A DNA stretch of 64,000 nucleotides. Source: Mycolicibacterium lacusdiani (GTDB taxonomy: Bacteria > Actinomycetota > Actinomycetes > Mycobacteriales > Mycobacteriaceae). Shown piece after piece: positions 12,645-23,414 of the stretch (position 1 is the stretch's first letter; each line of letters opens with the position of its first letter). The stretch is from positions 186,001-250,000 of the forward strand of contig NZ_JAKCFC010000001.1 in assembly GCF_021916785.1 (NCBI RefSeq), given 5' to 3'. The position numbers were made by a program, and so were the translations under genes. Below the pieces are notes generated by a model that was given only the letters and a program-made list of their open reading frames with translations, searched no databases and had not been told where the DNA came from.

Positions 12645-12805
12645 CGGAGGCCCGCCCGTGGGGCGCCGGACACGTGGTCCGGCTTGCTACTGGAGGGCTC
12701 GGCGTCAGCCGGTTCCTGGGCGGGCCGCTCGCCGTCGGCGCCCGTCCCAATACCGGGGGCCTCGGCAGGTGCCTGCGGCACGGGATCCCTTTCGTTCGGT
12801 GACAT
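12641..12805 (-). CDS. Small hypothetical protein coupled to the CBS-domain operon
   Basis: An ORF of 54 residues starts at ATG 12805 and ends with a TGA at 12643-12641 that overlaps the ATG of the CBS gene (ATGA). The peptide is hydrophilic and rich in Pro, Ala, Glu and Asp (begins [17 protein letters not shown]), with no transmembrane segment, so it is probably disordered. No Shine-Dalgarno is visible. A TAACAT hexamer ends 8 bases before the ATG and would place transcription start at or next to the start codon, as in the leaderless mycobacterial mRNAs. Support is the coupling and position; no homologue is known to me. It may be a coupling leader rather than a functional protein. Confidence 0.5.
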   Translation of the reverse strand: MSPNERDPVPQAPAEAPGIGTGADGERPAQEPADAEPSSSKPDHVSGAPRAGLR

Positions 12806-12877
12806 TCGAGGTACATGTTAGCCGCAGCGACGACGCGCAAACCCGTCGAGCGGCAGCGAAGTGGAGCCGGCGGGTGC

Positions 12878-15807
<2,930 letters not shown>

Positions 15808-15874
15808 GGGCAGCCTCTCGTTGTTTGGTCTTGGCGCTTGGTGGAAGCGCTTGAAGTATCCGGCCTGACGAGCG

Positions 15875-16828
15875 TCAGGGCAGTGCGGCGAACAGACGTT
15901 GCAGTTCGTTGAGCCACGGAACGGCGACCGCGATGGTCGGTACGACCAGGACGGCAAGGGCGCTGACGTAGGCGATCGCCGAAAGCGCCGCGCTGTTCGG
16001 CTTGCCGCCGAGGCGGCGTACCCGGATGACGGTGGTGGGGCCGCCCGCAGCGAGCGCGCCGGAGGGGGTGCGGCCTGCGGCGCAGGCGACCAGCGCGCGG
16101 GCCAGGGGAGTGGGCCCCGCGGTGCGCACGGCAGCGTCGTCGGCGAGCGACTCGATGAGGAGGCGGACGGCGTCGAGCGCGCTGCCGCTGCGGACGAATC
16201 GGGGGAAGGCCGCGTGGACGGCGGTGAACATCTCGAGCACCAGGTCGTGGCGGGCGCGCAGATGAGCCTGTTCGTGGCTGATGATGGCGGCGATCTCGGT
16301 GTCCGACAGCGTGTTCAGCGTGCCCTGGCTGACCACGACGCGACTGCGGACTCCGGGCAGGCAGTAGGCCAGGGGCTGTTTGACGTCGAGGATGCGCAGC
16401 CCGCTGGCCTTCGTACAGACGTGCGGAGCGTCGTGATGCGAGGTGCCGACCAGGTCGACGAGCATGCGGTGATGGGCGCGGCGGCGGCGCGTGGCGATCG
16501 CGACCTGCAGGATGGCCACGATGAGCCGGCCGCCGATGACGAGCGTGATCGCGAAGACGGCGACGTAGAGCAACCACAGCGGCCAGCCGAGTGCTTCGAT
16601 CTCACTGGTGATGGTGGCGGTCGGTCGGCCGTCGGGGCCTGGAACGAAGAGCCTGCTCGCGATCGCGATGCCTGCGCTGAACGCCGAGAGCACCGCGGCC
16701 AGGGCGATGGACTGCCAGAGGACGATCGCGGCCCTCGGTGCACGAAGCGGCCAGGATGCCCGCGCCAGCAATGCGGGCACCGGCCCTACCAGGGCCAGTG
16801 CCACGAGCGTGAAGGCCAGCGCGGTCAC
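15875..16828 (-). CDS. M56-family membrane metalloprotease (BlaR-like, Rv1845c)
   Basis: A 317-residue integral membrane peptidase with the zinc motif HEQAH inside IISHEQAHLRARHDL (about residue 190). Hydrophobic segments are at the N-terminus, before the catalytic domain and near the C-terminus (IAYVSALAVLVVPTIAVAVP). It lacks the penicillin-sensing domain of BlaR1. In M. tuberculosis the orthologue Rv1845c is linked to BlaI (Rv1846c); the protease is thought to relieve BlaI repression. Here blaI lies just upstream, with 14 bases between the stop of blaI and this start, so the two form an operon. Confidence 0.92.
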   Translation of the reverse strand: MTALAFTLVALALVGPVPALLARASWPLRAPRAAIVLWQSIALAAVLSAFSAGIAIASRLFVPGPDGRPTATITSEIEALGWPLWLLYVAVFAITLVIGGRLIVAILQVAIATRRRRAHHRMLVDLVGTSHHDAPHVCTKASGLRILDVKQPLAYCLPGVRSRVVVSQGTLNTLSDTEIAAIISHEQAHLRARHDLVLEMFTAVHAAFPRFVRSGSALDAVRLLIESLADDAAVRTAGPTPLARALVACAAGRTPSGALAAGGPTTVIRVRRLGGKPNSAALSAIAYVSALAVLVVPTIAVAVPWLNELQRLFAALP

Positions 16829-16842
16829 GCCGTCAGTCTTCC

Positions 16843-17256
16843 CTAGCCGGTACCCGGATTGCTACCCGGCCCGGTGCCGTGTTTGGCCTCGAGTTCGGCG
16901 AGCGCGCGGCGCAGGGCGTCGGCCTCGTCGGCATTGACCCGCTCGACGAAGTGCACGAGGGCGGCCTCGCGGCTGCCCGAGTCGGAGACCTGGTCGAGCG
17001 CGTCGACCATGAGACCTGCGACCAATTCGTCCCTGCCGTGGGTGGGTGCGTACCTGTGCGCCCTGTCGTCGCGGTGCTGAACCACCAGATTCTTCTTCGC
17101 CAGCCGCTGCAGGACCGTCATGATCGTCGTGTAGGCGAGGTCGCGTCGAGCCGCCAGCGCCTCGTGCACCTGGCGCACCGTCTGAGGCTCGTGCGAGGAC
17201 CACAGATGGTCCATCACCTCGCGTTCGAGTTCTCCGAGTCGCGTCATCTTCGCCAT
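16843..17256 (-). CDS. blaI: BlaI/MecI-family transcriptional repressor
   Basis: A 137-residue winged-helix repressor with the family N-terminus MTRLGELEREVMDHLWSS and recognition region VRQVHEALAARRDLAYTTIMTVLQRL. A dimerisation tail follows. The ATG at 17256 is chosen because GGGAAGAGA precedes it and the length matches M. tuberculosis BlaI (138 aa); an upstream in-frame start at 17274 is less likely. In M. tuberculosis BlaI represses blaC, its own operon and respiratory genes. The M56 protease follows in the same operon. Repeats in the divergent upstream region suggest autoregulation. Confidence 0.95.
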   Translation of the reverse strand: MAKMTRLGELEREVMDHLWSSHEPQTVRQVHEALAARRDLAYTTIMTVLQRLAKKNLVVQHRDDRAHRYAPTHGRDELVAGLMVDALDQVSDSGSREAALVHFVERVNADEADALRRALAELEAKHGTGPGSNPGTG

Positions 17257-17307
17257 TCTCTTCCCAACAGCCACGGTCCGTTCACTCTCCTGAACAGTGA
17301 GATCAGA

Positions 17308-17327
17308 GTACTACGGCGTACTACGGT
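17308..17327. promoter_or_regulatory. Probable BlaI operator repeats
   Basis: AGTACTACGGCGTACTACGG contains the heptamer GTACTAC twice (17309-17315 and 17319-17325), with AGTAC/GTACT also forming an inverted pair. BlaI operators in mycobacteria contain TACTAC/GTAGTA-type half-sites. The site is about 52 bases upstream of the blaI start, fitting autorepression. The arrangement here is mainly direct repeats, so exact occupancy is uncertain. Confidence 0.5.
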
Positions 17328-17452
17328 GCGTCGTATCCGCGGCGAACGCCAATCGGCGTCGCTACCGGATGCAACGAGTTCGTCAGTGCGCCGCCATCTC
17401 CCGATCGTCTGTGAGTCCAGTCACAACGTATTTCGCCGTTCTTCGCCCTCAC

Positions 17453-17471
17453 TATAGTAAGGCTAACCTAA
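17453..17471 (+). promoter_or_regulatory. IdeR (iron) box upstream of the FhuF-like gene
   Basis: The 19-mer at these positions matches the IdeR/DtxR consensus TTAGGTTAGGCTAACCTAA at 15 of 19 bases, and its right 12 bases (AGGCTAACCTAA) match exactly. It begins with TATAGT, a plausible -10 hexamer, so iron-loaded IdeR would block the promoter. The start codon of the downstream gene is 15 bases after the box, preceded by GAGGGAGG. Confidence 0.85.
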
Positions 17472-17485
17472 CTGAGGGAGGCTCC

Positions 17486-18265
17486 ATGACGATCGTGGTC
17501 GACGACCCGCTCATCTCGCGGATGGCGATCGCGCAGACCTTGCCGCTGCACGAATCCAGCCGCAGGCTCCGCGAGCTCTACCCCGAGTGCCCGCGGGTGT
17601 ACGGCGTGGCGGTGATGGGCGATCTGTCCCGCCGCCGGTGGTGGCCACTGGCCGAGGCACTGACGACCGACCGGCTCGCGCACATGTACGACGCAGCCGT
17701 TGCCGAGACCGACAGCCGCGCCGCGGTGTGCCAGCAGCTGGCCGCGACGCTCGCGCACGTGGTGGTCGGCCGCGTGGTCCCGCTCCTCGCGATCGAGGGC
17801 CGTGCCTGGGACACCGGGTTGGAGAACCTGTGGGTGCACGTCGACTCCGAGGGCGCGATCGACTGGGTCGGCGTCGTCGACCCGACGCTGCGAGCGCTGC
17901 CCGACGATCCGTACTTCGGCGGCCGCCCCGGAATGCGACGCCGGCATGCCGCGCGCGACCGCATCGTCGCGCTGCCCAGTGAGGCCGCCCTGACCACGTG
18001 GGTCGCCCACCGCAGTCACCGTGCGCTCGAGCCGCTGTTCGATCGGCTACACGCCGTGAGCGAGGGGGCGCTGTCCGTCGCCGCGATGTGGCACCTCGTC
18101 GGAGGCGCCGTGGTGAGCGCGTCGACCCAGGTGCCGCTACTGGCCGGGTCGAGCGAGCTGACCGCCATGCGCCGCGGGCAGGCCGTTCTCGACGCCCTGG
18201 TGGGCTTCGGCGCGCCCGTGCGCGGTTCGAGCAGAACGTGCACGACGAAGGTCTTGCTTAATTAG
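17486..18265 (+). CDS. FhuF-like / IucA-IucC C-terminal-like iron-uptake protein, Fe-S cysteines absent
   Basis: A 259-residue cytoplasmic protein with features of the ferric-siderophore reductase (FhuF) or IucA/IucC C-terminal fold: LAATLAHVVVGRVVPLLAIEG, then ENLWVHVDSEGAIDWVGVVD and a helical C-terminal half. FhuF reductases end in a CC-x10-C-x2-C iron-sulfur motif. This protein ends CTTKVLLN with a single Cys, so a 2Fe-2S cluster of that kind is unlikely. The ATG at 17486 follows GAGGGAGG and an IdeR box, predicting induction under iron limitation. It has no counterpart that I recall between Rv1846c and Rv1847 in M. tuberculosis, and it lies immediately before the MrsI locus. It could be a reductase remnant or a siderophore-handling scaffold. 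Confidence 0.6.
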   Translation: MTIVVDDPLISRMAIAQTLPLHESSRRLRELYPECPRVYGVAVMGDLSRRRWWPLAEALTTDRLAHMYDAAVAETDSRAAVCQQLAATLAHVVVGRVVPLLAIEGRAWDTGLENLWVHVDSEGAIDWVGVVDPTLRALPDDPYFGGRPGMRRRHAARDRIVALPSEAALTTWVAHRSHRALEPLFDRLHAVSEGALSVAAMWHLVGGAVVSASTQVPLLAGSSELTAMRRGQAVLDALVGFGAPVRGSSRTCTTKVLLN

Positions 18266-18283
18266 GCAAGCCTTGCCTATGCT
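18254..18283 (+). promoter_or_regulatory. Promoter with IdeR-like palindrome driving the MrsI small RNA
   Basis: TTGCTT (18254-18259) and TATGCT (18278-18283) form -35 and -10 hexamers with an 18-base spacer. The spacer contains TAGGCAAG-C-CTTGCCTA (18263-18279), a perfect hyphenated palindrome; with flanking bases it matches the IdeR consensus at about 13 of 19 positions. The stop codon of the FhuF-like gene (18263-18265) is inside the palindrome. IdeR bound here would block the promoter when iron is plentiful. Confidence 0.7.
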
Positions 18284-18290
18284 TACCTCG

Positions 18291-18412
18291 AGCGCGACGA
18301 ACGAACACAACTCCATGAACCACCGGACCGAGCCGGAGTCCTGAGGGCTGCAGAGACCCCCGGTCCATTCGAAGGAAGGACCCCGCACATCACGTGCGGG
18401 GTCCTTCCGCAT
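18291..18412 (+). ncRNA. mrsI: Iron-responsive small RNA MrsI (ncRv11846 homologue, by position)
   Basis: The interval starts 7-8 bases after a -10 hexamer with an IdeR-like box and ends after a 15-bp GC-rich hairpin, giving a transcript of about 120 bases. It contains no convincing gene (only a nine-codon ORF without a ribosome site). In M. tuberculosis and M. smegmatis the iron-sparing small RNA MrsI is encoded between Rv1846c and Rv1847 and is repressed by IdeR. This locus lies between the orthologues of exactly those two genes. Identification rests on position, promoter and terminator; sequence similarity to known MrsI could not be checked. Confidence 0.75.
18374..18408 (+). terminator. 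Hairpin terminator of the MrsI transcript
   Basis: GGAAGGACCCCGCAC (18374-18388) pairs perfectly with 18394-18408 across the five-base loop ATCAC. The 15-bp stem is GC-rich and followed by GCATCTCC with no T-run. It would end the small RNA about 50 bases before the thioesterase start. Confidence 0.8.
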
Positions 18413-18456
18413 CTCCGGGGTACGACGCGGCAGGCGACCGAGAGCGTGTTAGACCT

Positions 18457-18879
18457 ATGACCGTGACTTCTGACATGTCGGCCTTCGACGGCGGATTCAG
18501 TGACGTACTCGGCCTGACCTACCTCGAGGCGACGCCCGATCGCGTCCGCGCCGAGCTGCTCATCGACGACCGCCTGCTGCAGCCGCACGGCATCGTGCAC
18601 GGCGGCGTGTACTGCTCGGTCGTCGAGAGCGTCGCCAGCGTCTCGGCGGGCGTGTGGCTCGAGTCGACCGGCGGTGGGCGCAACGTCGTCGGCGTCAACA
18701 ACAACACCGACTTCCTGCGCGCGATCAAGGCCGGTGTCGTGACCGCGACGTCGACGCCGATCCACCGGGGCCGCCGCCAGCAGCTGTGGATGGTCGAGAT
18801 CGCCGGCGTGGACGGTCGTCTGGTCGCGCGCGGCCAGGTGCGGCTGCAGAACCTGCCCGCCGACGTCCCAGAGGCCTGA
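18457..18879 (+). CDS. PaaI-family hotdog thioesterase (Rv1847-like)
   Basis: A 140-residue single hotdog-fold protein, the same length as Rv1847. It carries the thioesterase helix motif [19 protein letters not shown] near residues 40-58 (HGGV is the PaaI signature) and [19 protein letters not shown]. The family hydrolyses acyl-CoA or aryl-CoA thioesters in the cytoplasm; the substrate is unknown. The ATG at 18457 gives the family length although its ribosome site is weak. In M. tuberculosis this gene directly precedes the urease cluster, as here, but a strong hairpin separates the two, so independent transcription is likely. Confidence 0.88.
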   Translation: MTVTSDMSAFDGGFSDVLGLTYLEATPDRVRAELLIDDRLLQPHGIVHGGVYCSVVESVASVSAGVWLESTGGGRNVVGVNNNTDFLRAIKAGVVTATSTPIHRGRRQQLWMVEIAGVDGRLVARGQVRLQNLPADVPEA

Positions 18880-18882
18880 CGC

Positions 18883-18948
18883 CTCGCGAGAACTACACCA
18901 CGGTCGTGGATCCCGGTGGATGCACGACGCTGGTGTAGATCTCGCGAG
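18883..18948 (+). terminator. Long hairpin between thioesterase and ureA
   Basis: An 18-base outer arm (18883-18900) pairs with 18931-18948 with one mismatch, and an inner stem GTCGTG (18903-18908) pairs with CACGAC (18923-18928). It starts four bases after the thioesterase stop and 88 bases before ureA. It most likely terminates the thioesterase transcript. No T-tract is present. Confidence 0.65.
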
Positions 18949-19036
18949 AACTGGGGTCGACGCACGCACGCTCGCCCGCTCGCTGGCTCGCACGGAGCGC
19001 TGCCGACTGCGGCGGGCCGTGGCAGGATCGCGCACT

Positions 19037-19339
19037 ATGCGTTTGAGCCCCCACGAGCAGGAACGTCTGCTCCTGTCCTATGCCGCGGAGTTGGCCCGCC
19101 GCCGACAGGCCCGGGGATTGCGGCTCAACCATCCCGAGGCCGTGGCCCTCATCACCGACCACATCCTCGAAGGCGCTCGCGACGGGCGCACGGTCGCCGA
19201 GCTGATGGTCAGCGGCCGTGGCGTTCTCGGCCGCGACGACGTCATGGACGGCATCCCCGAGATGCTGCACGACGTCCAGGTCGAGGCGACCTTCCCCGAC
19301 GGCACCAAGCTCGTCACCGTCCACGACCCGATCGCGTGA
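19037..19339 (+). CDS. ureA: Urease gamma subunit
   Basis: A 100-residue protein identical in length to M. tuberculosis UreA. It is recognisable throughout: [40 protein letters not shown] and [20 protein letters not shown]. It is the small structural subunit of the cytoplasmic nickel enzyme urease, which hydrolyses urea to ammonia and carbamate. The ATG at 19037 is the family start. It opens the ureABCFGD cluster, with 7 bases to ureB. Confidence 0.97.
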   Translation: MRLSPHEQERLLLSYAAELARRRQARGLRLNHPEAVALITDHILEGARDGRTVAELMVSGRGVLGRDDVMDGIPEMLHDVQVEATFPDGTKLVTVHDPIA

Positions 19340-19346
19340 GGCGGCC

Positions 19347-19694
19347 ATGACCAGCCAGGAGCCCCAGGCGGATCGAGCACCGGTCGTGCCCGGTGAGGTG
19401 TTCTTCGGCGACGGCGACATCGAGCTGAACGCGGGCGCGGCCCGGATCGAACTGGACGTCGTCAACACTGGTGACCGGCCGGTGCAGGTGGGCAGCCACG
19501 TCCACCTCCCGCAGGCCAATGCGGCGCTCGACTTCGATCGCGCCGCCGCGCACGGCCACCGCCTCGACATCGCCGCGGGCACCGCCGTGCGCTTCGAACC
19601 AGGAGTGGCACAACGGGTGTCACTCGTTCCGCTGAGTGGGACGCGCGAGGTGTACGGACTGTCGCTCACCCCGCCGGGAAGGCTCGATTCATGA
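19347..19694 (+). CDS. ureB: Urease beta subunit
   Basis: A 115-residue UreB with the typical core [36 protein letters not shown] and [20 protein letters not shown]. The ATG at 19347 adds a short polar leader before the conserved PGE start, which accounts for it being slightly longer than the usual 100-105 residues. The stop overlaps the ureC start by four bases (ATGA), so beta and alpha subunits are translationally coupled. It assembles with UreA and UreC into the urease apoenzyme. Confidence 0.97.
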   Translation: MTSQEPQADRAPVVPGEVFFGDGDIELNAGAARIELDVVNTGDRPVQVGSHVHLPQANAALDFDRAAAHGHRLDIAAGTAVRFEPGVAQRVSLVPLSGTREVYGLSLTPPGRLDS

Positions 19695-21412
19695 CCGCAC
19701 TGTCCCGCGAGCGGTACGCCGCACTGTTCGGCCCGACCACCGGCGACCGCATCCGGCTCGCCGACACCGACCTCGTCATCGAGATCACCGAGGACCGCAG
19801 CGGCGGCCCGGGACTCGCTGGCGACGAGGCCGTCTTCGGCGGCGGCAAGGTGCTGCGCGAGTCGATGGGGCAGTCGCGCGCGACCCGCGCCGAGGGAGCG
19901 CCCGACACCGTCATCACCGGCGTGGTGATCCTCGATCACTGGGGAATCATCAAGGCGGACATCGGTATTCGCGACGGCCGCATAGTCGGGATCGGCAAGG
20001 CGGGCAATCCCGACATCATGTCGGGCGTTCACCCCGACCTCGTCGTCGGACCGTCGACCGAGGTCATCTCGGGCAACGGGCGCATCCTGACCGCAGGCGC
20101 CATCGACTGCCACGTCCACCTGATCTGTCCGCAGATCATGGAGGAGGCACTGGGCGGCGGAATCACGACGATCGTCGCGGGCGGCACCGGCCCGGCCGAG
20201 GGCAGCAAGGCCACCACGGTGACGCCGGGGGAGTGGCACCTCGCCCGCATGCTCGAAGCCCTGGATACCTGGCCGCTCAACGTCGCCCTGCTCGGCAAGG
20301 GCAACACCGTGTCCGCCGACTCGATGTGGGAGCAATTGCGTGGCGGGGCAGCAGGATTCAAGCTGCACGAGGACTGGGGCACCACGCCAGCGGCGATCGA
20401 TGCCTGCCTGACCGTGGCGGACGCGGCGGGTGTGCAGGTGAACCTGCACAGCGACACGCTGAATGAAGCGGGTTTCGTCGAGGACACCCTCGCGGCGATC
20501 AACGGGCGCGCCATTCACGCCTATCACACCGAGGGCGCAGGCGGCGGGCACGCACCCGACATCGTCACCGTCGTCTCGCACGGCAACGTGCTACCCAGCT
20601 CCACCAACCCGACCCGTCCGCACACCGTCAACACCCTCGACGAGCACCTCGACATGCTGATGGTGTGTCACCACCTGAACCCCAGCGTGCCAGAGGATCT
20701 CGCGTTCGCCGAGAGCCGGATCCGGCCGTCGACCATCGCGGCCGAGGACCTCCTGCACGACATCGGCGCCATCGCGATGATCGGCAGCGACGCCCAGGCG
20801 ATGGGCCGCATCGGGGAAGTAGTATTGCGCACGTGGCAGACCGCGCACGTGATGAAGCGCAGGCGCGGCGCCCTCGACGGCGACGGACGCGCCGACAACA
20901 ACCGCGCCCGCCGCTACGTCGCGAAGTACACGATCTGCCCTGCGATCGCGCACGGTCTGGAGACCGAGGTCGGCTCGGTCGAGGTCGGCAAGCTCGCCGA
21001 CCTGGTGCTATGGGAGCCTGCGTTCTTCGGCGTCCGGCCCCATGCCGTCCTCAAGGGCGGGATGATCGCGTGGGCCGCGATGGGCGACGCGAACGCCTCG
21101 ATCCCGACGCCGCAGCCGGTCCTGCCACGGCCGATGTTCGGGGCGTCCCCGGCGGCGGCCGCCGCGACGTCGGTGCACTTCGTCTCACCTCAGGCCATCG
21201 AGGACGGTCTGGCCGACCGGCTGGCGGTGAATCGGCGCCTCGTTCCCGTCGCTGACGTCCGCAAGGTGGGCAAGGCCGACATGCCGCTCAACGACGCACT
21301 GCCCCGCATCGAGGTCGACCCGGACACGTTCACCGTCCGCATCGACGGCGACGTGTGGGCCGAAGAGCCTGCCGCGGAACTGCCGATGGCGCAGCGCTAC
21401 TTCCTCTTCTAG
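19691..21412 (+). CDS. ureC: Urease alpha (catalytic) subunit
   Basis: A 573-residue catalytic subunit. Nickel and active-site motifs are all visible: HVHLICPQ (His-x-His), [12 protein letters not shown] (with the Lys that is carbamylated to bridge the nickels), [21 protein letters not shown] and [23 protein letters not shown] (flap Cys-His). The start overlaps the ureB stop. All key residues are present, so the enzyme should be active once nickel is inserted by the UreFGD chaperones encoded downstream. Confidence 0.98.
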   Translation: MTALSRERYAALFGPTTGDRIRLADTDLVIEITEDRSGGPGLAGDEAVFGGGKVLRESMGQSRATRAEGAPDTVITGVVILDHWGIIKADIGIRDGRIVGIGKAGNPDIMSGVHPDLVVGPSTEVISGNGRILTAGAIDCHVHLICPQIMEEALGGGITTIVAGGTGPAEGSKATTVTPGEWHLARMLEALDTWPLNVALLGKGNTVSADSMWEQLRGGAAGFKLHEDWGTTPAAIDACLTVADAAGVQVNLHSDTLNEAGFVEDTLAAINGRAIHAYHTEGAGGGHAPDIVTVVSHGNVLPSSTNPTRPHTVNTLDEHLDMLMVCHHLNPSVPEDLAFAESRIRPSTIAAEDLLHDIGAIAMIGSDAQAMGRIGEVVLRTWQTAHVMKRRRGALDGDGRADNNRARRYVAKYTICPAIAHGLETEVGSVEVGKLADLVLWEPAFFGVRPHAVLKGGMIAWAAMGDANASIPTPQPVLPRPMFGASPAAAAATSVHFVSPQAIEDGLADRLAVNRRLVPVADVRKVGKADMPLNDALPRIEVDPDTFTVRIDGDVWAEEPAAELPMAQRYFLF

Positions 21413-21426
21413 GCGGGCTGTCGACG

Positions 21427-22062
21427 ATGACCGGACTCGCCACGTTGCTGACGCTGTCGGACGCGCGCCTGCCGACCGGCGGGCACGTGCACTCCGGCGG
21501 CGTCGAAGAGGCGGTCACCAGCGGCCTGGTGACCGACCTGCCCGCGTTGCGCGCGTTCCTGGTCCGCCGCATCCGCACCCACGGACTGGTGACCGCCTCG
21601 ATGGCCGCCGCGGTGCACGGCGGCACGCTCGACCCCGCCCGCGCCGATCTCGAAACCGACGCCCGCACACCGTCCCCGGCCGCGCGCGCGGCGTCCCGGG
21701 CGCAGGGCAGGGGACTGCTGCGGCTGGCCCGGCGGGTCTGGCCGGAGCGCGACTGGACCCCGCTCGGCGCGAAGCCGCACCTCGGTGTCGCGGCCGGAGC
21801 CGTTGGCGCAGCGAGCGGGTTGTCACCCGAGCAGACCGCGCTGTCGCTGGTGTACACGACGATGACCGGCTCGGCGACGGCAGCCCAGCGCCTCCTCGCC
21901 CTCGACCCCGGCGACGTCGCCGCCATCACCTTCGAACTCTCGCAGCTGTGCGAACGCACCGCCGCCGAAGCGGCCAAGGAACTCGCCGACCTGTCCGATC
22001 CACTGCTCGACGTGCTCGCCCAGCGTCACGTCGAACGCGAACGACCACTCTTCGTCTCCTGA
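21427..22062 (+). CDS. ureF: Urease accessory protein UreF
   Basis: A 211-residue all-helical protein, the same length as M. tuberculosis UreF. The start [30 protein letters not shown] matches the family N-terminus SDSxLPxGxxxxSxGxE. UreF bridges UreD-bound apourease and the GTPase UreG during nickel-centre assembly. The ATG at 21427 is preferred over an upstream frame start at 21355 because the conserved domain begins here and ureC ends at 21412. Confidence 0.93.
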   Translation: MTGLATLLTLSDARLPTGGHVHSGGVEEAVTSGLVTDLPALRAFLVRRIRTHGLVTASMAAAVHGGTLDPARADLETDARTPSPAARAASRAQGRGLLRLARRVWPERDWTPLGAKPHLGVAAGAVGAASGLSPEQTALSLVYTTMTGSATAAQRLLALDPGDVAAITFELSQLCERTAAEAAKELADLSDPLLDVLAQRHVERERPLFVS

Positions 22063-22072
22063 AAGGCCTGTC

Positions 22073-22747
22073 ATGCCACCGCATCTCATCGACGGCGAGC
22101 CGCACACCCACGTCGAGCGCCCGCGCCGCGCCCGCCAGCCGGGGGAACCGCTGCGCATCGGCGTCGGCGGCCCCGTCGGGTCGGGCAAGACCGCGCTGGT
22201 CGCCGCACTGTGCCGTCAGCTGCGCGACGAACTGTCACTCGCGGTGCTGACCAACGACATCTACACCACCGAGGACGCCGACTTCCTGCGCAGGCACGCC
22301 GTGCTGCCCGACGAGCGCATCACGGCCGTGCAGACCGGCGGCTGCCCGCACACCGCGATCCGCGACGACATCACCGCCAACCTCGACGCCATCGACGACC
22401 TGATCGCCGCAAACCCGCGGCTCGACCTGATCCTCGTCGAGTCCGGCGGCGACAACCTCACCGCGACGTTCTCGTCGGGGCTGATCGACGTCCAGGTCTT
22501 CGTCGTCGACGTGGCCGGTGGCGACAAGGTGCCCCGCAAGGGCGGGCCGGGCGTGACGTTCTCCGACCTGCTGGTGATCAACAAGACCGACCTGGCGCCG
22601 ATGGTCGGCGCGGATCTCGACGTCATGCGCCGCGACGCCGCCAAGGCGCGCGACGACCGGCCGTTCGTCCTGGTCTCGCTGACCGACGACCCGACCGCAG
22701 GCCCGGTGCTGCAGTGGGTGCGCGAGCAGCTGCGCGTGTCGGTGTAG
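22073..22747 (+). CDS. ureG: Urease accessory GTPase UreG
   Basis: A 224-residue SIMIBI-class GTPase, the same length as M. tuberculosis UreG. It has the P-loop [15 protein letters not shown] (about residues 30-44), [19 protein letters not shown], the metal-binding CPH motif within [25 protein letters not shown] and the guanine-specificity NKTD. UreG hydrolyses GTP to drive nickel delivery to urease. The N-terminus includes a short His-containing leader. It lies 10 bases after ureF and 6 bases before ureD. Confidence 0.97.
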   Translation: MPPHLIDGEPHTHVERPRRARQPGEPLRIGVGGPVGSGKTALVAALCRQLRDELSLAVLTNDIYTTEDADFLRRHAVLPDERITAVQTGGCPHTAIRDDITANLDAIDDLIAANPRLDLILVESGGDNLTATFSSGLIDVQVFVVDVAGGDKVPRKGGPGVTFSDLLVINKTDLAPMVGADLDVMRRDAAKARDDRPFVLVSLTDDPTAGPVLQWVREQLRVSV

Positions 22748-22753
22748 CGCGTC

Positions 22754-23380
22754 GTGCTCTCCGAGGTCCTGATCGTCGCGCGCAGAGACCGCCAGCCGCA
22801 CATCGAGTGTCACGGCGGGCTCGCCGCCCGGCGCACCGAGCGCGACACCGTGCACCTGGTGTCGGCGGCGGCCACACCGCTGGGCGGCGACACGCTCTCG
22901 ATTCGCATCGTCGTGGAGGCCGGCGCCCGACTGGTCGTGCGCAGTGCCGCGGCGACCATGGCGTTGCCGGGAACCGCGTCGCGGGAATCGCGTTCGACCT
23001 GGGATCTGCAGGTGGCGGGCGACCTGGATCTCGACCCGCAGCCGACCATCGTGGCGGGCGACTCCCGCCACGTCACGTCCACCCGGCTGACCGTCTCCGG
23101 TGGCGGCACGGCCCGGCTGCGCGAACGCGCGCAGATCGGGCGGTCGTTCGAGCGGCACGGATTCTGGTCGGCGGCACTGCACGCCGACGTCGACGACCTA
23201 CCGCTGCTGCGCCATCGCATGGAGCTGGGCACCGGGGCGGTCGCCGACGACGCACTGGGCGCGCCACGGGCATGCGTCAGCGAATTGCGTTATCCGGAAC
23301 CGGCTTTCGAGGCGCGGGGCACGCTGCTCGAACTCGCCGCGGGGGGCTGCCTGGCGACGTGGCAGGGCGACCGGCTGTAA
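22754..23380 (+). CDS. ureD: Urease accessory protein UreD
   Basis: A 208-residue UreD (UreH-type) chaperone, the same length as the M. tuberculosis protein. It begins at GTG 22754 and contains the family stretch LVVRSAAATMALPG, in the position of the usual 'TPGATKFY'-like loop but divergent, as in other mycobacteria, plus HVTSTRLTVSGGGTARLRER. It binds apourease and recruits UreF/UreG. It is the last gene of the cluster; there is no ureE, which is normal for mycobacteria. It converges on ndh with a 34-base gap. Confidence 0.9.
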   Translation: MLSEVLIVARRDRQPHIECHGGLAARRTERDTVHLVSAAATPLGGDTLSIRIVVEAGARLVVRSAAATMALPGTASRESRSTWDLQVAGDLDLDPQPTIVAGDSRHVTSTRLTVSGGGTARLRERAQIGRSFERHGFWSAALHADVDDLPLLRHRMELGTGAVADDALGAPRACVSELRYPEPAFEARGTLLELAAGGCLATWQGDRL

Positions 23381-23414
23381 CCACCCGGTCGCCCCGTCGC
23401 CTCGCTCGCCTCGG

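Noticed and set aside
15826..15855. GCGCTT/AAGCGC symmetry upstream of gnd1 as an operator
   Set aside because: Only six-base arms in a GC-rich region, with no matching regulator nearby; likely chance.
18336..18365. A nine-codon ORF (MNHRTEPES) inside the MrsI interval as a leader peptide
   Set aside because: It has no ribosome binding site and lies within a region that fits a non-coding RNA better.
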